In this document: positions 1 through 8,927 of the stretch, one piece after another
How the letters are laid out: every line of letters starts with the position of its first letter
How positions within the stretch are numbered: the stretch's first letter is position 1
Origin: Candidatus Melainabacteria bacterium
GTDB lineage: Bacteria; Cyanobacteriota; Vampirovibrionia; Obscuribacterales; Obscuribacteraceae
Direction: 5' to 3'
Assembly: GCA_003153555.1 (NCBI GenBank)
Contig: PLZS01000099.1
Location: forward strand, 1 to 64,000
DNA: 64,000 nucleotides
The notes under the pieces: generated by a model
Seen by the model: only the letters and a program-made list of their open reading frames with translations
Told to the model about the DNA's origin: nothing
Databases searched by the model: none
Made by a program: the position numbers and the translations under genes

Positions 1-1396
1 TCTTTTTATCCAGAGCCAACATGATGTCGGCCATGGTGAGCGCCTTTTCGCCGCCCGTTTGCTCGATCCGCATGAGGGCAAGAATGGGCGCCCTTTCCAG
101 AATAACGCCCATGCAATCGGCACCGGTGAAGCTGTGGTCGAAGAACTCGGAGGCGAGCTCTTCGGCAGCGACATCGGTGGAAAGCTTGAGCACCTTGCCC
201 AACATATACTTGATGATCTCGAGCAGCCCCTTGCGATTGGGGGACAGGACCTTGATCTGCTCGCCGAAGCGACCGTCACGCGTAGCAGCCTTGTCGAGTT
301 GCTCCGGAACGTTGGTGGCACCGATGATCAAGACCTTGCCGAGCGCCACCAAGCCATCCATCTTCTTGAGGAAGGCAGCGACCGTATCGTCCTTCTCGCT
401 GTTGCCGCTGGCAGCACCGGTGCGGGTACGCAAGAGAGCATCGATTTCGTCGACGAAGAGAATCACCGGCTTGCCAGTGACGCGGACCTTCTCGGCGATC
501 TCGGCGAACATGTCATCGACGCGGGCGGAGCCCACGCCAACGAACATTTCCTGGAAGTCGGCACCGCCGATGGAGTAGAAGGGAATCTCGGCTTCGCCGG
601 CGATGGCGCGACCGAGCAGCGTCTTGCCGGTGCCGGGAGGTCCAACAAGCAAGAGACCCTTCTGCAGCATGCCGCCGAGTTCGGCGAGCAACTTGGGGTT
701 CTTCAAGCAGGTGAGAATCATCTTCAACTGCGCGACGGTGCCGTCCAGACCCTTGACGTCAGCGAAGGTGATGCGCTTCTTGTCGTCGGTAGGTTCGATC
801 AGCTCCAGCTTCGCCTTCGTGATCTTGCCGCGGCCGCCGCCCATAACACCGCCCAAGCCACCACCTTGCTTCGTCACCCACCAGAACATGCCACCGAGCA
901 AAGCGATCGGAACCACCCATTCGCCGATGTTGATCGTCGCGTTCACCCAATTGACGCTGCCCTTTTCCTCCTCTTCCTTGACCTCAACCGGGTCTTTCAT
1001 CGTGGTGCGATCCAGGCACACAGATTCCAGGGTCGAGCCCGGAGCGCACTTGAGCTCGCCGGCGGCGCGCCAGGCTTCCTCCTTCGCCGACTCCACCGGG
1101 TCGACCGGCGCCCACAAGGTGTCGCCCTTGTCCCTGCCGACGAGCAAGACCTGAACGGCTCGCCCGTGATTTTCGATGATGATGAAACTTTTGTATTTGG
1201 TCGTGTCCTTCTTCATCTTGGCGATCAGATCGTCAAGATTGGAGTTGAATTTCGAGGGAAAGCGAACCTGCTGCTTTTCCGTGGGCGCTTTGACCTGGCT
1301 CGGTCCGAGGTTGGCGTAGCCAACGTAACCGAGAATCGCCACCGCGCTGACGCCGAGAAGCAGATTCTTCATGGTGTTCTTGCTAAACAGTTTCAT
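1..1396 (-). CDS. FtsH-like AAA+ membrane ATPase, 3' end beyond the window
   Basis: The frame is open from the ATG at 1396 (GGAG 6 nt upstream) to the left edge, giving 465 residues. There are two membrane segments (about 10-27 and 160-176), then an AAA+ module with Walker A GPPGTGKT at 252-259, Walker B with DEID at 316-319 and an SRH-like stretch with GRFGEQ. This order matches FtsH, a membrane-anchored ATP-dependent zinc protease. In FtsH the SRH reads GRFDR with two arginine fingers; here the second arginine is replaced by glutamate. The HExxH protease domain would lie off the window, so protease activity is not shown. It could be a divergent FtsH or a protease-less relative. Confidence 0.85.
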   Translation of the reverse strand, partial: MKLFSKNTMKNLLLGVSAVAILGYVGYANLGPSQVKAPTEKQQVRFPSKFNSNLDDLIAKMKKDTTKYKSFIIIENHGRAVQVLLVGRDKGDTLWAPVDPVESAKEEAWRAAGELKCAPGSTLESVCLDRTTMKDPVEVKEEEEKGSVNWVNATINIGEWVVPIALLGGMFWWVTKQGGGLGGVMGGGRGKITKAKLELIEPTDDKKRITFADVKGLDGTVAQLKMILTCLKNPKLLAELGGMLQKGLLLVGPPGTGKTLLGRAIAGEAEIPFYSIGGADFQEMFVGVGSARVDDMFAEIAEKVRVTGKPVILFVDEIDALLRTRTGAASGNSEKDDTVAAFLKKMDGLVALGKVLIIGATNVPEQLDKAATRDGRFGEQIKVLSPNRKGLLEIIKYMLGKVLKLSTDVAAEELASEFFDHSFTGADCMGVILERAPILALMRIEQTGGEKALTMADIMLALDKK

Positions 1397-1548
1397 GGTG
1401 TGCTCCATTTGCAGCCTGGCTGCTTGAGAAATTAGGCTCGATGTTGAGCCGGTCAGTGGGTGCGTTTGCACGACACTGTCTATTCTTCGGACCTCACATT
1501 CCGCGCTAACGGTTTGTGCGAGATTCGGTATTGTTTGTTTGGTAGCTT

Positions 1549-2496
1549 TTACTCCACCGTAGCGAGCAGATCCACTTCCGCACTGGGGTGATCGCCCGTC
1601 AGGTCGACAGTAACAACTACGACTTTCAAGTGGTCTCCCTTGTGGAACGCATTTGCATCGGCTATTTTGAGCCGCGCCACGATCACATTTCCGGTTGGAA
1701 GGTTGAGTTCCAGAAGAAAGCTTTCGTGCTTATGGCTGCGCCCGACCACGGTAGCTTCTTGAGATGGCCCGAGTGCGCCGCCATATGCAAAGACGGTGCC
1801 GCGATGGATCGAACAGCTGTCTTGCGCGCGTGCTTCTTCGAGAAGCTTGGCCGCGTCGATGTAAGCAGCAAGTTCCTGCGAACAGTCGACTTGCCATTCG
1901 CCGGCTATGCAGCGCTCTTTGTCCGGGTGTGGATTGAAGTCTTGGACGCAGTACGTGATGGTGTCGCCGACAGATAGCTGCTTGAGAGTGGCAGCCTTGT
2001 TGAAGCCGCACAGGTTCGATTTGTGAATCAGACCCTTGATGCAGATGGGCAGATCCGTGCTCCTGACGAAGACGCCATATTTGGCTTTGCTTGTCACCAC
2101 GCCCGAAATCTTCTTGCCTTTGTGAGCTGCGAAGACGGCTCCTTTCTGGCTGACTTCGTAACGCGGCTTTTCAGGATCGAAAGTGTCTATGCCGATTGTC
2201 ATCAGATCCAGAAACCCGCCAATCTCGAATTTCGATGTGTCCTCCGCCAGTTGTGAGTGGTGAATGCCAGTGCTGTAGCGCCCGCGTTTGACCCTGAAAG
2301 AGTGGGGACGCTGTGAGCTTTTGTTGCGCAAAGCCTTCACAATTTTCCACTGAGTCACTTCGCCAATCTTGGGCGCTTCGATCTGCGCATGCTCCAAGAG
2401 CGGTGCGGTGACGGTCGGGTCGGCCATGCCGCAGAGCCCGCGAGCAATGTTGGTGTCGGGAACGGCTGTGATGGCCTCGATATGTTCGGTTGTCAT
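1549..2496 (-). CDS. S1 RNA-binding domain protein
   Basis: This encodes 315 aa, starting at the ATG with GGAG 8 nt upstream. An S1-like OB-fold segment is visible at about 125-190, with KISGVVTSKAKYGVFV, then KGLIHKSNL, then LSVGDTI. This is the usual order of an S1 domain (G-V-V...G-V-F-V...G-L-I-H...G-D). S1 domains bind single-stranded RNA. The N-terminal and C-terminal parts are not recognised; the C-terminus may hold a second beta-rich domain. A role in translation or RNA handling is inference only. It stands alone between the FtsH-like gene and a membrane-protein gene. Confidence 0.7.
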   Translation of the reverse strand: MTTEHIEAITAVPDTNIARGLCGMADPTVTAPLLEHAQIEAPKIGEVTQWKIVKALRNKSSQRPHSFRVKRGRYSTGIHHSQLAEDTSKFEIGGFLDLMTIGIDTFDPEKPRYEVSQKGAVFAAHKGKKISGVVTSKAKYGVFVRSTDLPICIKGLIHKSNLCGFNKAATLKQLSVGDTITYCVQDFNPHPDKERCIAGEWQVDCSQELAAYIDAAKLLEEARAQDSCSIHRGTVFAYGGALGPSQEATVVGRSHKHESFLLELNLPTGNVIVARLKIADANAFHKGDHLKVVVVTVDLTGDHPSAEVDLLATVE

Positions 2497-2678
2497 CTTC
2501 AATTCTCCATGTGTTCGTTTTGGTCGAACGACTGTTGATTGGGGAGTCCGCCAACTCCCTTTTCCGCCAGTGAATCTTGTTGTTTTTAAAGGCGGTGTTG
2601 CGACCGGGTTCTCTTGAACCAGGCCGCTCTATCGAACGCAGATCAAAAGCTGCGTCTGACAAAGTCGAGTGGGCATCC

Positions 2679-3221
2679 TCAGCCGTTGAGCTGAGAATGC
2701 GATAGCGCCTTAGTCCACCGCCCACGACGAGGCGATAGCACTGGGGCGAGCCCAATCAAGGCGAAGCAAGCGGCGCCAAACCCTGCGAGTAACGGTGTCA
2801 CTCCGCCGAATTGGAACGCGAACACCGCCCCTGAGAATGCTGCGATCAAAATGCTGATCAGCAAAACTTTCTTATTCGCATGGTTCCACGTCAGTATGAT
2901 GTTTCGGTTTGGATGGAATGACTTGTTCAGGTCGTACCAGGCGATAGCGACAGCGCCCAGAGCGCCGATCAGTGGCAGCAACGATTCTGCCTGTCGGTAA
3001 GACACGAACGCTCCGATCGCTAAGCCGGTGACAAGCGAGAGCCACAGCGGTCCTTCCATCATACGGATGCACTGCTGCTCGGCGCTGGAGAAGACCGACA
3101 CTTTTCTCTCCGAAAACCAGTTCGGCAAGACGTAGTTGTTGTAGAAATTGTCGAGCACATACAGGCAGCCCACCGTGAGAATAACGGTTCCGACTGCAGC
3201 TATAGCTAGTGTGTTGAACAT
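2679..3221 (-). CDS. Multi-pass membrane protein, unknown
   Basis: This encodes 180 aa. The start at 3221 is preferred because AAGGAG lies 6 nt upstream of it; the earlier in-frame ATG at 3242 has no such site. About five hydrophobic segments are visible (near the N-terminus, a region with LVTGLAIGAF, LIGALGAVAIAW, a region with LLISILIAAFSGAVFAF and a last one with FGAACFALIGL). The family is not recognised. A stem-loop lies in its leader at 3242-3261. Confidence 0.7.
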   Translation of the reverse strand: MFNTLAIAAVGTVILTVGCLYVLDNFYNNYVLPNWFSERKVSVFSSAEQQCIRMMEGPLWLSLVTGLAIGAFVSYRQAESLLPLIGALGAVAIAWYDLNKSFHPNRNIILTWNHANKKVLLISILIAAFSGAVFAFQFGGVTPLLAGFGAACFALIGLAPVLSPRRGRWTKALSHSQLNG

Positions 3222-3241
3222 CGCTTTCTCCTTCGAATTCA

Positions 3242-3261
3242 TAGCACCAGGATTGGTGCTA
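3242..3261 (-). promoter_or_regulatory. Leader stem-loop, TAGCACC/GGTGCTA type
   Basis: TAGCACC and GGTGCTA form a 7-bp stem with a 6-nt loop, 21-40 nt upstream of the start at 3221. Nearly the same hairpin occurs at 52152, 52457 and 53085. Its role is unknown; the constant distance to starts suggests mRNA stability or translational control. Confidence 0.5.
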
Positions 3262-3414
3262 GTTGAGATACGCTGATTGAAGTTTCAGCGCTTGAAGTGG
3301 CTCTTACGCGTTGGGATCTCGGCCGAGGAAGAGGGCAGTGGTAATCTCTCCGTTGATCATCTCTGGCTGATGCCAGGCAGTGGTTTGGCTGGACGAGAGT
3401 CTTGTTTTGACTAG

Positions 3415-3430
3415 TGGGACTTTTGTCCCA
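3415..3430 (-). terminator. Hairpin directly after the stop codon at 3431
   Basis: TGGGAC-AAAA-GTCCCA follows the TAA without a gap. No long U-run follows, so it is a terminator or a 3'-stabilising hairpin. Confidence 0.5.
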
Positions 3431-3640
3431 TTAGTGCTCCATGGTTTCGCTGGAGCAGAACCATTGGAAGAAGCTCTGTCCAGCCGCGTACACCGTGCCG
3501 CCGATAGTGGCGATCAAAGCGATGTATTCGACGATTGCCGCCGGTGCGTTGGGCGCATGGTGCAGCGTGTTCGCGAGGAACAGGGACAGGCAAAGACCGC
3601 CTATGCTCACCGCCGCCGGTATCACGATTTTCTTGTTCAT
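3431..3640 (-). CDS. Small membrane protein, 69 aa
   Basis: The start at 3640 has AAGGAGAG upstream. Two hydrophobic segments are visible: IVIPAAVSIGGLCLSLFLA near the N-terminus and IVEYIALIATIGGTVYAAG in the middle. The tail is short and polar. The family is not recognised. Confidence 0.65.
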   Translation of the reverse strand: MNKKIVIPAAVSIGGLCLSLFLANTLHHAPNAPAAIVEYIALIATIGGTVYAAGQSFFQWFCSSETMEH

Positions 3641-3711
3641 CAAACTCTCCTTAGTGTGAGTCTTGCTTCCCTTTCGCATGGCGTCGCATCGAACGCCATG
3701 GTGATGAGCCG

Positions 3712-4227
3712 CTATCGAGTTGCTTTCCGGCGGCGATTGCCGAGGTGCCGAGCAAGAGCGCTCTCGTGCGGCGTTTGCTTAGCTTCGTAAACAATCGTCA
3801 CCAGCAATCCGTCTTCGCTGGCAAATTCGATGGCGTTTTCGGCTACATCGAAGTCATCGGCAAACGTCCAGCTTTGGAAGCTGTCGACAAAGGCGAATCC
3901 GCTGAGCTGCAGCAAGTGCGCTGTCTTGTCGGCCTCGCCAAGCACAAAGAAGTCTTGGTCGATGCTGGCTTTGGCCATGCCGCGACGAACGTTTTTGGCC
4001 GAATAGGTTCCAGACAGCCGGTGCTTCAGATTTTCCGGCAGCGGACCAAGGAGAATGCGCAGGTTGCGTTCTTCGGGCGAATAGCGCACCGAGAGTGTGC
4101 GCTCGTAAATGGCGCTATTGAAATCCACGCGATCGGTGTTGAGCAGAAAGAAGCGCCCGTTGCCGATTTCGAGGACTCTGGCAAGCACGTTGGCGAGCGC
4201 TGTTTCAGCGCTGTCGAGATGGCTCAT
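3712..4227 (-). CDS. Unknown soluble protein, 171 aa
   Basis: The ATG at 4227 is preferred; an in-frame GTG at 4296 would add 23 residues but would place the leader palindrome inside the coding region. It is a mixed alpha/beta soluble protein without a recognised domain. The first residues (MSHLDSAETAL) and an internal LLQLSGF recur in a short reading frame at 5132-5212, which looks like an internally deleted copy of this gene. The leader is also duplicated there. Confidence 0.65.
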   Translation of the reverse strand: MSHLDSAETALANVLARVLEIGNGRFFLLNTDRVDFNSAIYERTLSVRYSPEERNLRILLGPLPENLKHRLSGTYSAKNVRRGMAKASIDQDFFVLGEADKTAHLLQLSGFAFVDSFQSWTFADDFDVAENAIEFASEDGLLVTIVYEAKQTPHESALARHLGNRRRKATR

Positions 4228-4314
4228 GTGTTGATTCCATTCAAAGGGTGCGCACAGTGACGGGACTTTAGCTAAAGTCTCGTCAGCTGGTGGCACCGGT
4301 GTGGTGAGTGATGC
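4196..4314. repeat. Leader duplication, copy 1 (about 115 bp)
   Basis: This copy spans the first codons and the leader of the gene at 3712-4227 and is about 90% identical to 5181-5296. It includes a near-perfect 26-bp palindrome at 4259-4284 (half-site GACGGGACTTTAG, one mismatch), 32 nt upstream of the start. Confidence 0.8.
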
Positions 4315-4404
4315 TTAAGTAAGCGCACTATAGCTTCAGCCTCGCCGAGAACGAAGATCGTGATCGATGCGAGATTGCTATGTGCAGTCGAGCCGGAGCC
4401 GCTG

Positions 4405-5112
4405 TTAGAGCTCGAGTCCGAAGTGTGACGCAATTAGTTTGCGTCGTTCGTCAAGCAGTGGCTCTGCTTCACGCTCCTCGTAGTGCTTATAACCAGGGCA
4501 GCAGATCTTGGCGACAGATTCGCAGAACGATTCAGTCACCCATTTCTCCAGAGCACGGTTGAGCCGAGCCACAATGGCTTCACCACCCTGGTGAAGAAGC
4601 TTGAGTAGCTTCTGCCATTCGTTGTAAAAACCTTGCGCGTAGTCCGTCACTTCGTGGAGGTTGTTTTTCATCAATTCCACCATCGCGCCAACGAATGCGT
4701 CCCGAGCTCCTGTGCTCTGGATTGCCCAAAACAAATGACTGCATTCGTGGACGAGATGAGGCTGCACCAATTCAGGAGCGAGGCTCGGTGCCGACATCTC
4801 GAGATGAGGCGAGATGAGCTTGTGACGATGTTGCGCCCAGTCTCCGTAGACAGCCGACAAGAAACCGTATTTGGTTTGAGGTTGGCTTGTCGTGCTGACG
4901 GTGAGTTCGAGGTAAAGGGCGGCGGCTCGAAGTCGCCCTGGCGCCTTTAGGAACGTGTGCGAAATCAAAGCACAATGTTCCGGTGGTGTGGCGATGTCGA
5001 AGTAGAGATGACTTGGTTCGTCCAACCGATAGAACCCGCAAAACTGCTGCAACTCTCGGCTGATCCAAGGTCGATTCGACCGATCTATGATGCGAATAGT
5101 AGTGCTGGGCAT
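4405..5112 (-). CDS. HExxH-motif protein, putative metalloprotease
   Basis: This encodes 235 aa; the ATG at 5112 follows GGGAG. HECSH at about 122-126 sits in a helix context (PHLVHECSHLFWAI) and glutamates follow about 70 residues later (TESFCESVAK), as in gluzincin-type zinc peptidases that use His, His and Glu as ligands. No signal peptide or membrane segment is seen, so it would act in the cytoplasm. The family cannot be named. The third ligand and activity are inference. Confidence 0.6.
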   Translation of the reverse strand: MPSTTIRIIDRSNRPWISRELQQFCGFYRLDEPSHLYFDIATPPEHCALISHTFLKAPGRLRAAALYLELTVSTTSQPQTKYGFLSAVYGDWAQHRHKLISPHLEMSAPSLAPELVQPHLVHECSHLFWAIQSTGARDAFVGAMVELMKNNLHEVTDYAQGFYNEWQKLLKLLHQGGEAIVARLNRALEKWVTESFCESVAKICCPGYKHYEEREAEPLLDERRKLIASHFGLEL

Positions 5113-5131
5113 TACATCTCCCAAAAATGAG

Positions 5132-5212
5132 TCAGCGGGGACGGTTTTTGTAGCACTGGTAGAAGCCGCTTAACTGCAGCAGAGCTGTTTCAGCGCTTTC
5201 GAGATGGCTCAT
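5132..5212 (-). pseudogene. Internally deleted copy of the 3712-4227 gene, or leader peptide
   Basis: This 26-codon frame starts MSHLESAETAL, matching the N-terminus of the gene at 3712-4227, then jumps to LLQLSGF, which in that gene lies more than 100 codons later. It ends 20 nt before the start of the HExxH gene. It could be just a deletion remnant. It could also now serve as a short translated leader for the next gene. Confidence 0.55.
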
Positions 5213-5296
5213 GGGTTGACTCCATTCAAAGATGCGCAGTGACGGGACTTTAGCTAAAGTCCCGTCAGCTGGTGGCACCGGTGTGGTGATTGATGT
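5181..5296. repeat. Leader duplication, copy 2
   Basis: This is the second copy of 4196-4314. Here the palindrome at 5241-5266 is perfect over 26 bp. From 5297 to 5446 nothing else is recognised. Confidence 0.8.
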
Positions 5297-5446
5297 TGTT
5301 GAACTAGACTTCCCAGCCGTGTTCTCGCATGACTGCGAGATTGGCTCGAATAATGAGGCGCGCCGGAGGAAGCCTCACATCCCGCCTTACCGGTTCGACT
5401 TGCCAGCACCATCGCTCGAGTCGGCTGATTACATGCCTAGCGCTCT

Positions 5447-7300
5447 TCAAATTCCGCGAACCGGAGTGACGTCGAACATTCTGCCGACGGGACCGGTAGG
5501 CGGTTGAACCTCGCGCTGGATCACCAGGTGGCGTTGGTGGAACTTCATCACTTCGGTGCGGTGACCGATCGACACGATGGTCGTATTCGGCAAACACTTC
5601 TTCAACGTTACGAAGAACTCTTGCTCAGACTGGAGGTCGAGGGCGGCAGTGGCTTCGTCGAGGAAGAGCCAGTCCGGTTTGGCCAGAAAGGCACGCGCGA
5701 TGCTGATGCGTTGCTGCTGACCGCCAGAAAGACGTTGCGACCAGTTGTCGACAACATCCAATTCGTGCCCAATTGTCCCCAAGCCAGCCGCTTCCAGCGC
5801 CTCGAGAATCTGTTCACGCGAATATGCATCCGCGGAGTGCGGATATGTGACCACACCTTGAAGCATGCCGAGCGGCATGTACGGATGCTGCGGCAGGAAC
5901 AGGCTATTTTGCGGCCGATCGATCTCGCCCTCACCGAAGGGCCAGATGCCCGCGATTGCGCCGAAGAGAGTTGATTTGCCGCAACCGCTGCGACCGCCGA
6001 TGATCGTCGATTCGCCCGCTTCGAAGGTCTGCGCTCCGATTTGAAGAAGCGGAGCCTGGTTCGGCAGGTTCACCTTCAGATCAACGAGTTTGAGGTTCCC
6101 GTCTGCCGAAGCACGAATCTTGATGCCGTTCTGGTGCGCAACGCGCGCCTCAGCCATGGCTCGTTTCAGTGTCATTAGTCGCTGCACGATCGCATGCAGT
6201 TCGGCCAATTCACCATACGAATCAACGAACCAGGAAAGCGAATCCTGCACCTTTTCGAAAGCAGTGGCGATCTGCATGAGAACGCCAAGTGTAATCGCAC
6301 CCGCGAAATAGGCCGGCGCTGAGACGATATACGGAAACACAACAGCAGCCTGCCCATAGGCAGCCGTTAGACCAGTCAGCTTTTTGGTGTTCCACATGAT
6401 GTTCCACCAATTGCCGATCAAGTGGTCGTAGAGACCGTGAAGCTTAACTTTCTCGACCGATCCGCCGTCGCTCAGGGCGATTTCTTTTGCGTTTTCGCGA
6501 ACGCGCATGAGCGCAAAGCGCAAGTCTGCTTCGCGCCGCTGCTTCTCGTTTTTCAGATCGGGCAAGGGTCGACCGACCCATGACGTTGCCCAGGTGCCAA
6601 CCAAAGCGTAGATCACCGCCGCGAACACCATGTAGTGAGGGATGGTGTAATCGTATATGGTGATCGGGCCTGACGCATTCCAGAGGATGAAGATAAAGCC
6701 GAAGAAGATCGCAATCGTGGCTATCAAGCCCAGCGATAGCTGGATCAACAGAATGATGAAGTCGCGAACGTCTTCAGTGATGCGTTGATCAGGATTCTCC
6801 GTGCCGTCAGCTCCATATCCATGGATCAGACCAGTGATGTAATAGGACAGGTCGGATAGCCATTCGTCCATAATTATGAAGGTCAGCTCGGTTCGTCCCT
6901 TCATTTGCAACCATTGCGTCAGGAAGTATATTTCCACATTGAGCAGCATAGCGAAAAGGGCCATGCCGAGGAAGCCGGGCATGATGCCGAATACGCCGTT
7001 CTTGGGGTCTGCATGCCAGCTGAGCAAGAGATCCTTGAATGCGTCGACATCCTTTGCCTCGATCGCGTCAAAGAAGTCTTGACGCCAGTAGCTGAGGATG
7101 ACGGTCAGTTGCACATAGGTCAGGCTGAACGCCACCACCACTGCGAAAAGTATCAGCACCGACTTCCGTTGCTTAGAGCGGAAGACAGGCGATGCGAGGT
7201 TCCCAATGTCGCTCAGAAAGGTTATCAGTGCTCTGGGCGAACTCAGGAAGTGCTTGGCTTTGGGCGCCTTGGCTGCTGGAGCCGTGTTGGCAGAATTCAT
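5447..7300 (-). CDS. SbmA/BacA-like ABC transporter, fused permease and ATPase
   Basis: This encodes 617 aa; GGAG lies 7 nt before the ATG. The N-terminal half has about six membrane segments, and its YWRQDFFDAIEAKD stretch is typical of the ABC_membrane_2 (SbmA/BacA/PMP70) family. The C-terminal ATPase has Walker A GGRSGCGKST at about 435, signature LSGGQQQ at 524, Walker B WLFLDEAT at 544-551 and a late GHR. Such exporters/importers act as homodimers in the inner membrane and carry peptides, vitamins or acyl compounds. The substrate cannot be read from the sequence. The length is normal for the family and all key residues are present. Confidence 0.93.
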   Translation of the reverse strand: MNSANTAPAAKAPKAKHFLSSPRALITFLSDIGNLASPVFRSKQRKSVLILFAVVVAFSLTYVQLTVILSYWRQDFFDAIEAKDVDAFKDLLLSWHADPKNGVFGIMPGFLGMALFAMLLNVEIYFLTQWLQMKGRTELTFIIMDEWLSDLSYYITGLIHGYGADGTENPDQRITEDVRDFIILLIQLSLGLIATIAIFFGFIFILWNASGPITIYDYTIPHYMVFAAVIYALVGTWATSWVGRPLPDLKNEKQRREADLRFALMRVRENAKEIALSDGGSVEKVKLHGLYDHLIGNWWNIMWNTKKLTGLTAAYGQAAVVFPYIVSAPAYFAGAITLGVLMQIATAFEKVQDSLSWFVDSYGELAELHAIVQRLMTLKRAMAEARVAHQNGIKIRASADGNLKLVDLKVNLPNQAPLLQIGAQTFEAGESTIIGGRSGCGKSTLFGAIAGIWPFGEGEIDRPQNSLFLPQHPYMPLGMLQGVVTYPHSADAYSREQILEALEAAGLGTIGHELDVVDNWSQRLSGGQQQRISIARAFLAKPDWLFLDEATAALDLQSEQEFFVTLKKCLPNTTIVSIGHRTEVMKFHQRHLVIQREVQPPTGPVGRMFDVTPVRGI

Positions 7301-7332
7301 TGAGAGACTCCGATTGTTGTTGTTCGGAACGC

Positions 7333-7743
7333 TCAGTCGATGGGACGGCTGAGCTTGATGTAGATGAAGCGCTCCAGGCTGCCGCCGGATGCGCTCAGTT
7401 TCGGTGCGGCAAGAATCATCTTCGATGCGCCCGTAAACGTTTGTTCGAGTACAGTCATCTCAGAAAGCAGCCGATCGCCCATCGTCTTTCCGTAAAGCTT
7501 CGTCAGCAAGCTGCACAGATGGGTGCTCGTGCTGGACGAGCTTGCTTCAAGAGTCTTGATGACTCGCTCGACCTTCCAGATTCGCCCGTCGAAAAACAGT
7601 TCGTCTCCCTGCGATGAGACGGCTGAGGGATCGGTGAGCGGACCTGACTGAAGGGAGAGACCGTTGAAGTCGATGATGACCTCGACCGATCTTGGGACTT
7701 TTAGCACTCCTGCCGAAGGTCCGGGTGTACTTTGTTCGGACAT
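7333..7743 (-). CDS. Unknown soluble protein, 136 aa
   Basis: The ATG at 7743 has AAAGG 7 nt upstream, so the longer in-frame start is not used. It is a mixed polar protein (MSEQSTPGPSAG at the start, LSRPID at the end) with no recognised motif. It sits between the ABC transporter and the EamA transporter genes on the same strand. Confidence 0.6.
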   Translation of the reverse strand: MSEQSTPGPSAGVLKVPRSVEVIIDFNGLSLQSGPLTDPSAVSSQGDELFFDGRIWKVERVIKTLEASSSSTSTHLCSLLTKLYGKTMGDRLLSEMTVLEQTFTGASKMILAAPKLSASGGSLERFIYIKLSRPID

Positions 7744-7800
7744 AGCTGAACCTTTCAGTTCGCTGTTGATTGGTACCACTGGCGATGCGCGAGCGCCGCG

Positions 7801-8850
7801 TCAATGGCGGTGGTGCAGATCGGATACGTGAGGATGCGAATGCGTCTTGGCTTCGTGTCGATGCCAGTGCTCGTGTTCGATCCCCTCGCCAGTGGTTCCG
7901 TCTGCATGTTCATGGTCGTGATGACCATCGTCGTGGCGATGTCGATGGATGTGCTCCATCGGCTCATGCTCGTGCTCATGCTCGTGCTTGTCGTGCAAGA
8001 TCAGCCACAGCGCTACGACAAAGAGTGCAAGCGCAGCCCACTGTAATGGTGAGATGCCTTCGTGCAACAAGAGAGCCGATAACGCCAGACCTACGAAGGT
8101 GCTGCTGGCGAAGATCATCTGCCCGCGGGCTGCACCGAGTTGCTGTTCGGCGATCAGGTAGAACACCAGACTCAGACCATATGCGCAGGCACCAATTGCG
8201 ATACCAGCTGCGGTTGTCTCGATGCTGCCGGCGAACGGGGCTAAGTTAAGCCCGATTGCCAGATTGATTGCACCAGCGGTCAGCCCCTTCCAGAAGGTTA
8301 CCTGGGCCGGTGTGGCTGCGTCGATTATAGACGAGAGGTTGTTGTCCAGCCCCCAACAGACGCAGGCAAGCAAGACCAGTACGGCAGCGTGGAAGCCGCT
8401 TGCGCCTTCCGCCCATCCGAGAATGATGGATGAAATCAGGGCGAGCACGATGCCGACCCAGGCTTTCCAGCCAAGATGCTCTCGAAAGAAGAAGAAGGCG
8501 AACAGCGCAGTTGCGCTTCCTTCCAGCCCCAGCCACATGGAGACAGATCCGCCTGAGGCGTACTGCAATCCGAAGAGCATGAATATCGGCGCCAGAATGC
8601 CGCCGAATGTAAGCGATCCGAGCAAACACAGGCCGCTCTTGCGACCGAGATGCCAGGGCGCTTTCAGCCCGGGGCGTAGCACCAGCGGTGATACCGCAAG
8701 CGCTGCTCCGAGGTAGAGAATGCCGCCCAGTTGAAAGGGTGGAAAGTTATCCAGCAAGACCTTGCTTGCCGGAGTCGCCACACCAAACAGGGCCGCTGCG
8801 AGAAACGCCAGCCCGATTGGACCGAGCGTCTTTAGTTGCGGTGTTTTCAT
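7801..8850 (-). CDS. EamA/DMT-family transporter with His-rich C-terminal tail
   Basis: This encodes 349 aa; the start at 8850 follows GGGAG. It has ten hydrophobic segments in two EamA repeats (ALFGVATPASKVLLD near the start, LVLLACVCWGLDNNLSS mid-protein), the pattern of drug/metabolite transporters. The last 65 residues are packed with His, Asp and Glu (runs such as HDKHEHEHEHEP and HRHRHDDGHHDHEH), unlike a usual DMT protein and like the metal-binding loops of zinc or nickel carriers. Metal transport or metal sensing by the tail is inference. Confidence 0.88.
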   Translation of the reverse strand: MKTPQLKTLGPIGLAFLAAALFGVATPASKVLLDNFPPFQLGGILYLGAALAVSPLVLRPGLKAPWHLGRKSGLCLLGSLTFGGILAPIFMLFGLQYASGGSVSMWLGLEGSATALFAFFFFREHLGWKAWVGIVLALISSIILGWAEGASGFHAAVLVLLACVCWGLDNNLSSIIDAATPAQVTFWKGLTAGAINLAIGLNLAPFAGSIETTAAGIAIGACAYGLSLVFYLIAEQQLGAARGQMIFASSTFVGLALSALLLHEGISPLQWAALALFVVALWLILHDKHEHEHEHEPMEHIHRHRHDDGHHDHEHADGTTGEGIEHEHWHRHEAKTHSHPHVSDLHHRH

Positions 8851-8927
8851 AGCGTTCTCCCGCGACAGCATGTTGCCGCTGTTTGGAGATCCCCAGAAGC
8901 GAGTGTCCGGGAATCTCCGTTATTTGT

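Noticed and set aside
59-1435. Long plus-strand open frame (458 codons)
   Set aside because: It is antisense to the FtsH-like gene, whose Walker motifs are unmistakable; the translation is low-complexity and has no domain.
7770-8249. Arg-rich plus-strand frame
   Set aside because: It is antisense to the His-rich tail of the EamA gene, which produces Arg/Ala-rich shadows.
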